A DNA stretch of 64,000 nucleotides from Tubulanus polymorphus (Eukaryota > Nemertea > Palaeonemertea > Tubulaniformes > Tubulanidae). The position numbers and the translations under genes are program-made. Shown piece after piece: positions 11,492-23,966 of the stretch. The notes below the pieces were generated by a model, which saw only the letters and a program-made list of their open reading frames with translations, did not search any database and was not told the DNA's origin. Location: positions 9,348,704 to 9,412,703 of the forward strand of contig NC_134036.1 of the NCBI RefSeq assembly GCF_964204645.1. Reading direction: 5' to 3'. The number at the start of each line of letters is the position of its first letter. Position 1 is the stretch's first letter.

Positions 11492-13301
11492 TTATTTATA
11501 GAATTTAGCATGTTTCAGTGTCAAATATTTGTCCGCATCTATGTAATATGCAACAAGAGGTTGGTAGTCAGCAATACTGATGATACTTGTACAGGTATAT
11601 TCAGATGATTCTTCGTTTATTTTGTAAAGTCCTAAGCCTGGCAGGTAAATCCCCTTGACTTTCCGCAGTAATAAGAATTTCTCATTTTTCTGTGAAATCA
11701 CAAACTGTATTATCCCGAAATCAGTTTCATCTAACCCAAATTCCAAAACAACAATTGCGTCCTGATGGTATGCTGTATTCCGGTAACTAAGTTTCGATGT
11801 CACAAAGCAGTTTGACAGTGAAATGTTATTTTTCTCTTTGTCAAGTATAGCACTTTTGATTTTATCATTGTACATATCCAATACAAGAGGCATACATTTT
11901 TCTTCGGATGATTCAGTAGCCATAAATAGAGACCCTTGCAGAAGATATGCTTGTAATAATTCATGTCGTTCTGCAAGTGTTTTCGTGATGTTGATGAAAT
12001 TTTTAACCTGCCTGACAGCATTTTTAAAGTACTTGTGCTTCTGTTCAAATCTCATCGCCCACACGCGCATCAAGGGCCCAAAACACCTTATCAAGTATGG
12101 GTAATGCCACAAATAGTGATGTTTTGGTCGAAGTGCAGAATCAGGAAATAACTCACGGCGGTCTTTCAAATATTCTGCTATCAAACGTTGTAAAGACAAC
12201 AACATACCATCAGAGATACAAGGTGCACAAACTAACTCAACAATCTTTCTTAATGACAGAATTAGCAACCAAACATTATCATTTTTATCTGAAATTTTTT
12301 CTCCAATTAGAAAAGGCAGCTTCCTAAGAAAATTCCATGTCTGAACAGCATGACCTCCTACTTTCAGGTTCTTTGCATCTAAGGTAGCTGGTCGATCGCG
12401 ACTATCATAAGATTTGAAAGGAAACTTGTTGATTTTTCTATTCAATTGTTCATAAGTAAACCATTGTTTGGATGTCACAAAATACTTGATACACAGAGCT
12501 AGGTCATAGGTTACGACACCCTCAAAGAGGTCATGACCAAGACAAGGTGGTAATCTAGGGTCACACACATGGAAATCTGGTATACGGTTAAACGTGCTAT
12601 TATGCTTTATACCCTCATATGAATCTAGATCTTCATCGACTATTTTTCGTACAGCATCATCATAGTGATTTGGAGTTCTAAGTGGGGCATCATTTTTGCC
12701 ATTTTTGAAGTCATCTATTGTTATAAGAAAGTACCTACAAAAGTAGTGTGCACTGAAACTTTCCAGAAAGCCACTGTTGTATGGCTACCTAGGTTGTCTC
12801 CAACTATATTAACAACACAACCAAACACTTTTTAACATTAACAAGCAAGCCATCATTTCGGATTTCACATAGATCAGATATCAAGGTTTCAAATATTTTC
12901 TCTGAGCCAAATTCTTTCATATCATTCTCAGTGCACAGCAATACAAGTGGCATTTGCTCAGTTTTGGACCTGTTCCAAGGATGGAAATTAACAAGTGAAA
13001 AATAAACACCTAAAAGTTAGTGTTTCTTCTTAGCCGAGCCAAGAGGATTGACCACCTCAAAGCCATCCTGGTACAAAATGATTTTGAATGATGGTTCTAA
13101 CAGCTCTGAATTTTTATACACACTACCATCACAAATATCAGAATAAACACCATTTTTTCTTTCTTGTAGAGCATTATTAATCTTATCTCTGACTGACTGG
13201 TCAGATAAGAGGGCAATTAATTTAAGGGGGTTGTTCCATAAAAACTCGTTATGGACACATGAATTCGTGCCCCTTGCGTCCTGCTTCCAAAGAACCATCA
13301 A
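11492..13301 (-). pseudogene. Animal EnSpm-like DDE transposase, catalytic and C-terminal part, decayed
   Basis: Reading the minus strand from 13301, the first segment gives NPLKLIALLSDQ, GVYSDICDGS and NPLGSAKKKH. TAA follows at 13019-13017, yet the same frame continues as LLGVYFSLVNFHPWNRS. Then comes VGDNLGSH near 12800, in a frame shifted relative to both sides, then GFLESFSAHYFCR joined in one frame to LGHDLFEGV (about 12550) and on to 11492, including RPKHHYLWHYP and VWAMRFEQKHKYFKNA. These blocks recur, in this order, in a widespread animal transposase-like family. The D of VGDN and the E of LFEGV are likely catalytic acids (inference). The part from about 12775 to 11492 is one unbroken frame of about 430 codons. 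The N-terminal Cys ribbon is missing; it appears cut near 13300, where the opposite-strand YR pseudogene begins. Confidence 0.65.
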
Positions 13302-14401
13302 ACGATTTTGTTCGATGCGGTAGGCTCATGATAATGCCTTTTTTCAATGATGATGACGATGTTGATGGTAGTGCGCTTAGCAAAGTGTTAACTTTGAGAG
13401 GGACTTCAGCTAATCCCGGTTTATCTCAAGTGATCGAAGATGATGTATTGATAAGAGAATTTGCTGTCTCAATGTTAGGTAGGCTTGGGACAACAGAGGA
13501 GCGTCGATTGAAAGATATTACTAATATACGCTCTAAAGTGCGTGTGATCGGAAGATTGCTCTTCAAACTTAATGCTGATGCCAACCACGACATGAGCTTT
13601 TATGTTAGTGGAACTAATTTCAACAAAGTTGTGAAAGCTGTGAAATCATTGTCCGAAGAAGCGGATTCACCACAATTGGCTGTCGAACTTGGAAGTTACG
13701 TTAAACATCTGATAATTCTCAAAATAAGCTATGGAATCAAGATGAAAAATGAAACCATTTAAAATGATGGTAAAGATTTCGAATACTTGTACATAGCTCA
13801 TTGGAATAATTCGGTGTCATGTGTTACAAATCGGAGAAAAGGGATCAGAAAGATAAACAAGAAATCAGTCATACCTTTGACGAATGATCTAATCACATTA
13901 AAGACCTGGAGTCTCCAGGAAATGGAGCAATGTATGAAAATAAAATCACCTGATTCCAAACAATGGACATTCATGGCTCAATTAACACTCGTAAGAATAG
14001 CCATGTTTAATAAAAGAAGAGTTTCGGAAGTGGCCGAAATTTAAAGACACGAAATAAATGAATGTCAGCAGACAGAAAATCGTGAAATTCTCCAGTCGTT
14101 AGATAAAGTAGAGCAGGCCCTAGTGAAAAGGTAAGAATTTACCCAGTAAACTCAGTATTTCAACATGTCAATTTATGTATAATGCACTTTTTCTTCACAA
14201 TGATCATCATGGTTCATAGATAAGACCCAAAAAACCTACCAATATGCAGTTTTTGGTTAGATTTTACTGTGAAATGATTTTGAGAGCCAGATTGGACTAA
14301 TTTAGCTTCATCAGGCTCGTCAACGGTACATAGTCAAATCTAGCTTAGAAAATTTTTAACCCTTTTGGTACTCATATCCCAGTGGGCTAGTGCATTGATT
14401 T

Positions 14402-15011
14402 TTAGCCCACTTGGGACTTTAGTCCCAGCGGGCTATTGCGTTCACTTTTCGTCCGTTCGTTCGTTCGTCCGTCCGTAGACGGAATCCAGTTATTTTCGGA
14501 AGACGCTTCAAGGTAATGTCTTGATATTTGGTTTATACATGTATCTACCCTAGATACATCTTCAGCCTAAAAACTGGCCCTGTCAGATTCAAGATGGCTG
14601 ACTGGCAGCCATTGTTGTTCGCCAAAATCAGCACTTTTTACACATTTTTCAAGTTTTCGAGCGAAATTTTGAAGACGCTTTTATCAATAACCTTGATCAT
14701 TCGTATATACTTGTATCCCCGAAGGGCCCATCAGCATGAGAAAAATTGGTTTTTGTATATGGCCGCCAGGGGGCGTGTAAAAGTAGAATAACTTATTATT
14801 TCCGTATTATATTATTACCGGTACCTTGGCATATTTTGTTACCATAATCAATTGCAAAATTGTAGCTCATGACATTTGCTATGATTGTGGTCAGTTTCAA
14901 GGTCATTGGTTTCAGTATAAGGTCACCAGGGGGCGTTGAATATTGAAATTGTTAGATTGTTGAGCATTTGAAACCACTTTCCAAGTGGGCATGGTGTCCC
15001 TGGACCCCTAG
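14402..15011 (+). mobile_element. Helentron/HINE-like element, family 1, in an intron
   Basis: It starts TTAGCCCACTTGGGAC, an imperfect hairpin (CCCACTTGGGAC with GTCCCAGCGGGC), and ends CCCTGGACCCCTAG followed by T. The subterminal CCCACTTGGG at the left is matched by CCAAGTGGG near the right end. Inside are a TCGTCCG-rich stretch and units with ATTTTGTTACCA. Copies recur at 18831, 39106 and 39746, so it is a family. The remnant at 15012-15560 is a 5'-truncated, degenerate copy. No protein is encoded. Confidence 0.65.
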
Positions 15012-16305
15012 TTTGTTTTTTGTCCATTCTACTATAGACAGAAGCCAGTAATACGACAATTCGTTGAAAGGTCTTCAAAACCTCCAACTAGTTATTTCAA
15101 GTCGGTCAGAATCGAGATCAGCTATTTTACATATTTTTAAAATTTTTCGAGGGTTATTTTGAAGACGCTTCAATCATCTTGATCTTTCACATACATTTAG
15201 ATCCCCCAGGGCCCATTAGATTGAAAAGATTGGGTCGATGGACACGAAAGTGGAGACCAATATTTCTATGAATCACGACTAGTGTTACAGTTTTTATCAG
15301 TTCAAGATGAACTTTTGTATGGTCTGTATGCCAAAGCTTTAAATAATATTTTCGGATTTGACCTCCACGGGGTGCCCTAGGAGATCGAGGCCACATTTCT
15401 ATGAATCGCTACCAGTCCTACACTTTTTAGCCACATTTTTGAAGTTTTCGAGGGAAATTTTGAAAATGTTTTCGATGGCTGTGCTTGTATTTCCTTTAAG
15501 ATACCCTTAGTGATGGGGCCATTAGATAAATAAAAATAATGAAGTTTACAAAACACCCCAGCTATATCAGCCGATAGGCTGCTGATTTCTGCTCCCCACC
15601 AGTGTATTGAAGTGAATACAAATTTTCCATTAATTGGTACCTAGGCATATTGGGTAACCACACGGTCAATTGCAAATTTGTAGCTCAACGCTGTTGTCTG
15701 TCTATCTTAGGGGCAGGCGTCCATCCATCAGTTGATACAATAGGTTGGATCTTCGTGATATTTGGTATATACATGTATCCACTATCGAAATTGTCAATAG
15801 TCAAGTATTTTGCCAGTTTCTAAGTCAGTCTTCATGCTGTTTATCTAGTTATGATGCTGTGTTTCAATTCCTAGGATGAGCCTATTTGAGGTACGTGGAA
15901 AGAGCACCCGTGGTCTTAGGAAGGCATTTATTTTAATGACAACTGATATGGTCGATTCCATTGAATACCTTTCAAACACCAACAGTAACAAGTTGAATCC
16001 TTACTTGTTTGCCCGGTAAGTTTCTCATGGTTTCTAATGGTATAAAACTCAAAACAAGTAGTTTTATATTGTTGGTCTCCCACAATGTTTTTTCATTTTG
16101 CTTAAATTCCATAAATCTCTACCACATTTTTAATTCATTGTTGTTTATTTGAACGAAATAATATTCGATTGTCACTAGATCGTTTTCTTTACGAATATTT
16201 TTTTCATAAGTGAATATAATTTTTTTCCGAATGTCTGAAATGCCATATTCTTCACATTGTTATCCATTTATTTTCAATTGTCTATCAAAGGCTTTTTGTG
16301 CGTTA

Positions 16306-16454
16306 CAGTATACCTCGCTTTACTCGGACATGGCCAACTTGGACTTTTTACTGACTCGGAGAAAAACAAAATCACTGTCTTCTGACTTCCTAACGTATTT
16401 TCCTATCCTTATCTCGGATTTTGTTAGTTTGTCCAAGTTAGGTGAGGTTTACTG
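16306..16454. mobile_element. pogo/Tigger-like MITE in an intron
   Basis: It begins CAGTATACCTCGCTTTACTC and ends with the imperfect complement of that (GTTAGGTGAGGTTTACTG). TA flanks it on both sides (16304-16305 and 16455-16456). At 149 bp it is non-coding; the open frame 16210-16485 across it is accidental. Confidence 0.7.
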
Positions 16455-17176
16455 TAATACAGGTTACGATTCATGGTATCAGTGATTTTTCCTTTAAAAA
16501 CTAAACACGTCGCAATTTGTGTTTTAGTCAGAGCAAATCTAGTCGAACGCCTCTCGATGGCTGTGAGGCATTCAGAGTGGTAACGAATGAATGCCCGAAT
16601 ATTTTGGAGCCAGGGTCTATCAGAACATCTGCTCTACGTCGATATCGGGCCACTACTTCACAGGTTAATAGCCATTTCATAAGTTTTTAATTTCTCTGTT
16701 TTAATGATTATCAATAATCTAATCATGGTATCCCTTTAATTTTGTTCAGATTCTAGACATGAAGCCTGAGGAATTGAAAATGCTCTGTGACCATATGGGA
16801 CACGATGTCAACATACATATAAACCATTATCGTCTTCAGTCATCACTATTGGAGAAATCAAAAGTAGCTCGGCTACTTATTGCAGTTGAAAATGGCCAAG
16901 TAAAGGATTTTAAAGGAAAGAACCTAGATGATATAGAAATCGACAGTAAGTCATTGTTACTATGTTACTATGTAGTCAATCAGCTATACATGAATCTGCT
17001 GTACCTGGCAAATGACTACACACAATAAGATATTAGAAGAATGGGGATAATCTGTCGCAGACATTGACATCTGCATCAATCTGTGTATAATTTTAAAACT
17101 TGCAGTAATGGGCTTTTGGAGACTTCTGGAAGTCCATTATTATACTGAGGGTTTAACCGGGCCCTATAAACATTTT

Positions 17177-17722
17177 TTAGCTCTCGAGGAACGAGAGAGC
17201 TATTGCGAGCGTGTCGGCATTGTGTCGCGTATGTTTACCGTGAACCAAAGCACACCATTTTTACAGTCATCGAATTAACGAAAGATCCGATAAATGGGGT
17301 TAGATACGCTGCAAAAATAGATCCGGCAACTTTGTATTCAATATTTCTAATTATGAATATGCGCGTTTTTCATACAGTGAAATAAGTATTTTGAATGAAG
17401 TAAACTTTATCATAGATTTTCATTGAAGTTGTCGTATTAAAAAGTCTTTGAATGTGATACACTTTGGTTTGTCGATCTTTTTGAACTTTTTAACCGGCCA
17501 TATCTCACTCTCAAGTTTTTAAGGTAAAACAAATCGATCTGACGTATTTGTTCCTGCCTACCACTGTTTGAGGCTCCAGTCTCACCGTAGGGCCCAGGGC
17601 ACCAGGTGAACAGATCTGCATATTTAAAAAGTAGTAGAATGAATAATGTAATATGTTTTCATTAATAGGCCCTATTATTAAAAAAACTGGACCTCGAGAG
17701 CACAGGACCTTTGGTCCTCTAG
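17177..17722 (+). mobile_element. Helentron/HINE-like element, family 2, in an intron
   Basis: It starts TTAGCTCTCGAGGAACGAGA, with a hairpin CTCTCG-AGGAA-CGAGAG. The subterminal GCTCTCGAG is mirrored by CTCGAGAGC at 17693-17701. The right end is a textbook hairpin AGGACC-TTT-GGTCCT followed at once by CTAG and T. This has the same architecture as family 1 but a different sequence. No open frame of note. Confidence 0.6.
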
Positions 17723-18775
17723 TTTGCATGAGCTTGCATGAACCACCCACCCAGTCGCGTAGTCGTTATTTTACGCCTAAATTTCAGACTGGCGCTCAGT
17801 CGGCGCTTTGACCGCTCAGTACTCAGCAACTACACATCAGGTTTCAATAAATAAATTATACCTACACTGACCTTGTGCTTTTCAGTGTTTACACTTACAA
17901 GACTGTGTTTGAAGTTAAAGTGGCTAAAATTGCCTCCAAAAATATTTCAGTTCCTCTTTTGTATTACTCAAAAACGCTTCCTCGCGAGACTCACTTGCTT
18001 GAAAAAATCAATATCTTCTAAAAAAATCTATACCTTAGCAACCCAAAGCCATGCAAAGAAATACTCTTGTTTCTCATCAGCCCTTTTTGGAATAGTGACG
18101 AGGGCGGCAGGTTTTTATTTTTACAGTGCTCCATACTGACATAGATTGTCTAGATACATGTATTTGTATTTGTATTTGTTTTATTATCATTCTAATTTCC
18201 CTTCATTCTAATTTCAGCTCTGCCTTTGCATTCGGCTCAATTTGACGAAGCAGAAACATCAGATACAACCTCTGGTAATGTTGAAAAGTTAGTGGATAGT
18301 GCAGTGAAACCTGTGTGTGCATCTACATCTACCATTTCTATCACAAATGAACCAATAAGAAATGGTAAGTAAAATTAGAACGAACATAATAGAAATAGCT
18401 TTGAAATAAATATATTGATCGGGTTCTGGTTTGACTATTTGTTATTTTTTGTTCAGTTGTCATCAGAAAACGATGGTCAGATGAAGAAAATACAGTATTT
18501 TTCAACATTATGAAGGATTACATCGAATCGAAGAAGATGCCTCCCGCATCTAAAATCAGGGAAGTTTGCGATAAACTAAAGGGAAGAACAACTGCCCAAA
18601 TAAGATCACGGGTTCATAATTACATAACAGACAAACAAAAATTTGTAGTTTAGTGAAGTGAGTAATTGACATCTATTGTGTTGTACTGGTTTAGATTTTC
18701 CAACGAATTGCTATATTAGATCTTTGATCCAGGCAATGAACTACTAAGTACTGTTAGCTATCATCAGTCTTGATT

Positions 18776-18830
18776 TTTAGCGACTGCATCTGATGACTAT
18801 GAATTTTTAATTTGTGTGAATAATCAATTT
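18776..18830 (+). repeat. Left copy of a ~55-bp tandem unit split by an insertion
   Basis: The unit contains AGCGACTGCATCTGATGAC and TTTGTGTGAATAATCAA. Further copies lie at 21250-21400, on the other side of the Helentron-like element at 18831-21249. The element evidently landed inside a short tandem array. Confidence 0.75.
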
Positions 18831-21249
18831 TTGGCCCACTTGGGACTTTAGTCCCAGCGGGCTATTGCGTTCACTTTTCGTCCGTCGTCCGTTCATTCGT
18901 CCGTTCGTCCGTAGACGGAATCTAGTTATTTTAGGAAGTTTTGAAGACGCTTCAATGGATTGACTTGATATTTGGGTTACACATGTATCTACCCTAGACA
19001 CATCTTCAGCCCAAAAACTGGCCCTGTCAGATTCAAGATGGCCGACTGGCAGCCATTGTTGTTCGCCAAAATCAGGACTTTTTACACTTTTTAGCCTATG
19101 TCAACGGTCTGGTCGATCGATAATCATTCGTATGCTTAATACACTACGCTCAAAGCTATTTTTAGCACACACAAACGCAATTTCAGTAGCCTGTAATTTC
19201 ACTACTAATGGGCGAATTGAACGGATTAAGCAATAATATATTTCGTAATTTGTTTTTCTTTATGGTGCGCAAAGTTGAAAGCCGTGGGTTTCATATTTTT
19301 TGAGAAATTAACCAAAAAGTGTCAAAAATTCGATTTATCTGAGCACGTTTTTTTATGCAGCATCTTTAATTGTTCAAAATAACACATGTGAAAATTCAAT
19401 GCAATTTGCGTCGGAAGAACTTTATCTCGTCAAGATCCAACGTTTTGTTCGGTAGTTATGGGCTTTCAAAGACGAAACTCGGTTTCGTCAAAATCTCAAA
19501 ATCTCGGTTATATAAAATTTGTGTTGACCCGGTTTGAACTCCATCATGGCGTCATAGCATTCGTTGAATATGTAAATGAGGTGGCACAAAATGGCGGCGC
19601 AATTGAAGCGGTTCATATTCATCATTTATAGCGAAAATACTGATACTCAAGGCGTATGATATAACGATTTATTGTGTGCGATGTGTTCAATGATTCGTCC
19701 AGTTTTGAAATCCTGTGCATAAGGTAACGTTGCATCAAGATATCTGACAAAATTCTGGTTTCAAATTGTGGAAATTTACTTCCGTGTTCGCCACACGGCT
19801 GATTCGATGTCGATGATACTAATCAGCTGATAGCATCGAATTTTTTTAAAGATGAGTGATATTAACACGACTGGAATAATTTGTTTATCATCATTAATTG
19901 ATGTCATTTTATTGACGTTCGCATTAACGATCCGTTTTGGAGCCTGATTATTTGTATTAGTTTGTTAATCGCGGCATAGTGATGAGCGTTCGCGTTGAAA
20001 ACAGTCGCGTACAGTCGCGTAGACAATATAGCCTTATCTCGTGTCACTGTGTGTATGTATCAGTTATAGATAAAAAGCGCCAATGTGCAGGTCGCACGTA
20101 ACAACGATTCTGAGTGAAGATGTTGCTTGGCTGCCTAATTAAAGCAATCCTATCGTGAAATTATTAAAAACCATGTCAGTCGATAAACTTTATTTCGTTA
20201 GTACCCGCCACACTGGCCTCAAATTTTCATTGGGAGCTTCTGTCCTAATTAGGGCCGTATGATAATGAAAAACCTCCGATGAAACTCAGGCTCTCACTTT
20301 GCCGGGTCATTCATAGTTTTAGTTGTCATTCTACGTAGAATGCGTATATTTGCGTATGGGGAGGGGGTTGCTTCAGACAATTTCGTACGTACGCATGCGA
20401 TAGACCTGATTATACAAACAGAAGCTTGTTTACATCATACATGCATTAATAAAGTGTTATTAATAAAGCGGGTCAATTGCCTATAGTGTTGTTCTTATTG
20501 TTCCGTTTATTTCTGACACCCAACAATATTGGTTCCGAGACTCAAGGTCACTAGTATCGCCGCGTAGTTTGATATATCTCAACACGTGGCATACTCAAAG
20601 GGGGTAGGTGTCAGTTTTAGTACAGCTCGTGTCACATTAGTGCGTACGTACTCAAAGGGGGGGGGGGGTGAGTCTCAGTTTTAGTACACTTGCGTACATA
20701 GGGGGAGGGGTAGAAAATCGGAGATTTTGTGCGTACGTACTTATTAAATGGTCCCTTATGCATATTTTGTAACCACAATCAATTGCAAAGTTGTAGCTCA
20801 TAACATGTTCTATGATTCTAGTGAATTTCAAGGTCATTGGTTTTTGTATATGGCCTCCAGAGGGCGTTGAATAATACAATAACTTAGTATTTCTATATTA
20901 TATTCATACCTATGCATATTTTGTTGCCACCATCCATTGCAAAGTTGTAGCTCATGACATGGTCTATGATTGTGGTGAGCTTAAAGGTCATTAGTTTTTC
21001 TATATGGTCACCAGGGGCCGTTGAATAGTAGAATAACTTAGCATTTCCTTATTATATTGGTACCTAGGTATATTTTGTTACCATAATCGATTGCAAAATT
21101 GTAGGTTATGACCTGTTTTATCATTGTGGTGAGTTTCAAGGTCATTGGTTTTTGTATACGGTCACAAGGAGGCGTTGAATATTGAAATTTAAGATTGTTG
21201 AGCATTTGAAACCACTTTCCAAGTGGCAATGGTGTCCCTGGACCCCTAG
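18831..21249 (+). mobile_element. Helentron/HINE-like element, family 1, with internal tandem repeats and an inner insertion
   Basis: The left end TTGGCCCACTTGGGAC and the right end GTCCCTGGACCCCTAG match the element at 14402. The portion 20756-21245 is three diverged tandem units of about 155 bp (each with ATTTTGTTACCA or ATTTTGTAACCA, TTGTAGCTCATGAC and GGGCGTTGAATA-like words). Similarity to the 14402 copy breaks at about 19093 and resumes at about 20756, so roughly 1.66 kb seems inserted. The flanks are copies of a 55-bp repeat, which shows that the insertion was into a T-run without target duplication. Confidence 0.65.
19093..20755. other. Unidentified insert inside the Helentron-like element
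   Basis: There is no supported gene. The right third has G-runs and GTACGTAC words and ends with GGTCCCTTATG, resembling the inverse of the repeat at 2565-2750. The rest has no recognisable structure. A nested non-autonomous element is likely, but its left border is unclear. Confidence 0.35.
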
Positions 21250-21400
21250 TTAGCAACTGCATCTGATGACTTAACAAATTTTTGATTTGTGTGAATAATC
21301 AATTTTTAGCAACTGCATCTGATGACTTAACAAATTTTTGATTTGTGTGAATAATCCATTTTTAGCGCTTGCATCAGATGACTTAACGAATTATACTTCT
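21250..21400 (+). repeat. Right copies of the ~55-bp tandem unit
   Basis: Two and a half copies of a unit with AGCAACTGCATCTGATGAC, TTAACAAATTTTTGATTTG and TGAATAATC. They continue the array broken at 18830 and show the uninterrupted junction AATCAATTTTTAGCAACTG. Confidence 0.8.
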
Positions 21401-22141
21401 ACTTTTCAATCTAAATAGCCATTGGGTTCATGGAATACGTGGTGTTGCTGCCACATTCTAGTTGTAGTTTAGTTTGCTGTATCATTTGAGCCGTTAATGT
21501 AGTCAAATTCAAAACTCGTTCTCTACATAGTATATATGTACCTTGTTCCATTTATCTGAGCATATAAGAAATAAAATAAATGATGTGACATTGATAAGAG
21601 ATCTTTTTAATTTTAATTCAGTTTTCCCTAAAGGCAGAGTCGCAAAGGAATGGAAATCTACTTGTGTGAAATCTGCAGGCAAAGAGGTGGATTTAGAATC
21701 TAGGAAAATTTCCCCAGTCAACTGCCCCAATTTTTATTGCCTTGTCAAGAAAGCCAGCTCCATTTTTTACATGTGACCAAAGACAATTCATTCATTAAGT
21801 AATCGAAATGTGCAGCGGTCAATCTGCTGTCTGTATCCACCCACCTCAGATAATCGAGAGACTATTATCCCTATCCTATTAAAAACTGATCATCAAGACT
21901 TCGAGGTTAGCCAGGATATCACCAATACGCTGAGGATTTCAGGCACGACCATAGCCTATAACTTTTAAGATGATATTAACAACAAACATTGCCACCGTTG
22001 CAAAGCAAAACTGAATAATAAAGCACGGGTCTGGGAAGGCTATCTTTCATTATAATACAAGTAGATTGGCCTCATAAAGTAATGATATTGTATTGCGTCC
22101 ATCACAAGAAAGTTACTGTATCTCAAACATAGACAGCTCTC

Positions 22142-22254
22142 ATCTTTCATTATCTTCTCACTGTGAACGAAAGAGATCTCAGTCTAAGTGAGAAAGCTAA
22201 TTTCTCACTTATACTGAGATTTCTTTCGTTCACGGTGAGAAGATAATGAAAGAT
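22142..22254. repeat. Near-perfect 113-bp palindrome
   Basis: The arms of about 53 bp begin ATCTTTCATTATCTTCTCAC and end GTGAGAAGATAATGAAAGAT, separated by about 5 nt (GCTAA). A few mismatches and a one-base slip are present. It would form a long stable RNA hairpin if transcribed. No coding content; possibly a compact foldback element or a small-RNA precursor. Confidence 0.8.
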
Positions 22255-23468
22255 CCTGTCTCTTGTATGTAACGGAGGACAGGTGGTAAAATGTGTAATT
22301 TCACAGTGGTGTCATATATTAGCACCGAAGTTGTAACGTATATTTACGGTTCGAATCCTTTTTACAGTTAAAATTAAAAATTGTTATCGACACTAAATTA
22401 TGAAATTTTAACGTCAAACATCGTCATTTCAATGGCAATATTTTCGACAGACATTCGCCTTCCTCTGCCCTCAGTTCGAAATGATACACAAGTGTTATTG
22501 ACAGGCTTTCGCAAACCTGACAAAAACCTGTCAGGGGCGGATACCCCCTAAAATAAAGTAAAATGTTCGCAGAAGTGCTCAGAATGCACTAAAATGGCAT
22601 TAAAATCCAAAAGAGCCCCCCCCCAAGACCCCATGCTTGCATGCGCCCAAAATGATGGTTCCCTTATGGCCAACTAAGCGAGGTACAATTTTTCTTCCTC
22701 CCCCCCAAATTCAGACCCTAGATATGCCCTACCGATCGTCAGGATATCGAAAAGGTCGACGTCGATCGTCCAGGAACGGGTACAGATAGCAGATTGACAG
22801 CTGCATTATCAAATCTTAAATCAGTGTTGAAATTTAATTAGCAGTACTCAGGTCCGTATTTAGCCAGGGCCTTCCAGGGGGGGGGGAGCGATATAAACTA
22901 CAAATGGACCTTAACCATGCCAGTAAAGTCAAGTGACGGCTCAAAGTTTTGATGCGAAGTCAGCTCTCATTTGGCTTTCAATATCTTTTAATATGTGGCA
23001 CTCTGATAAAATATGAAAATGACATATGCAGAGTATAGCAAATAGATCGACCAGTTTTTCTTAGGGACAATTGTTTTCATTGGTTAAATTGCGGTCCTTT
23101 TCTTTCGTGGGGGACGGGTGTGTTCGTATCCGACGCACCCCCTGGCTACGGGCCTGGTACTAGTTAGCTAAAGTTTGTGCTCTAGTTAGCTTTGTCGAAT
23201 TGATTGGGATTAGTACCCCGGCAGTTGCATTATCAACGGTGATTTGCTTTAATCCAAAGCTTGAAAAGGTTTTGATCAATAAGAAATGTACAATTACGTA
23301 TCACAATTATCCCGATGTCGGATTTGTCTTCATCCAGAGGCTTGTTTGTGAATTATGTAGCATCTTTGCAAGGCTAACCATGAACTCGGTGAATTAATCG
23401 CGTGTTTGTTAGCTGCAGTGGTTTATACATACGAATGTATATTTCATATTCACCTATGGGTTGTGTAC

Positions 23469-23966
<498 letters not shown>

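Larger units (their letters stand above)
13313..18653 (+). pseudogene. YR-like recombinase + SANT/Myb-like pseudogene (short paralogue of the 25-41 kb gene)
   Basis: Exons: about 13313-14130, 15875-16015, 16528-16663, 16750-16945, 18218-18364, 18457-18653 (TAG). All joins are in phase with good GT/AG ends, and the five intron positions equal those of the minus-strand gene at 25.5-30.4 kb. Motifs: FNKRRVSEVAE (box-I-like Arg), FEVRGKSTRG, SIRTSALRRYRATTSQ, DHMGHDVNIHINHYRL (His and Tyr of a YR fold), then a short acidic linker and a SANT-like end (KRWSDEEN to IRSRVHNYI). The first exon has two in-frame TAA codons, at 13759-13761 and 14042-14044, with recognisable protein on both sides. The OTU and zinc-finger part of the long paralogue is absent; similarity starts abruptly near 13313 beside the opposite-strand transposase. 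I call it a 5'-truncated pseudogene. Confidence 0.7.

Noticed and set aside
11823-12327. Plus-strand open frames
   Set aside because: They are antisense shadows of the unbroken transposase frame on the minus strand.
13759-14044. Stop-codon readthrough or recoding of the two TAA codons
   Set aside because: TAA is the least readily recoded stop, two occur in one exon, and the 5' part of the gene is missing; decay explains it better.
20652-21277. Minus-strand frames across the G-rich and tandem region
   Set aside because: They repeat with the 155-bp element units and so are repeat-derived noise.
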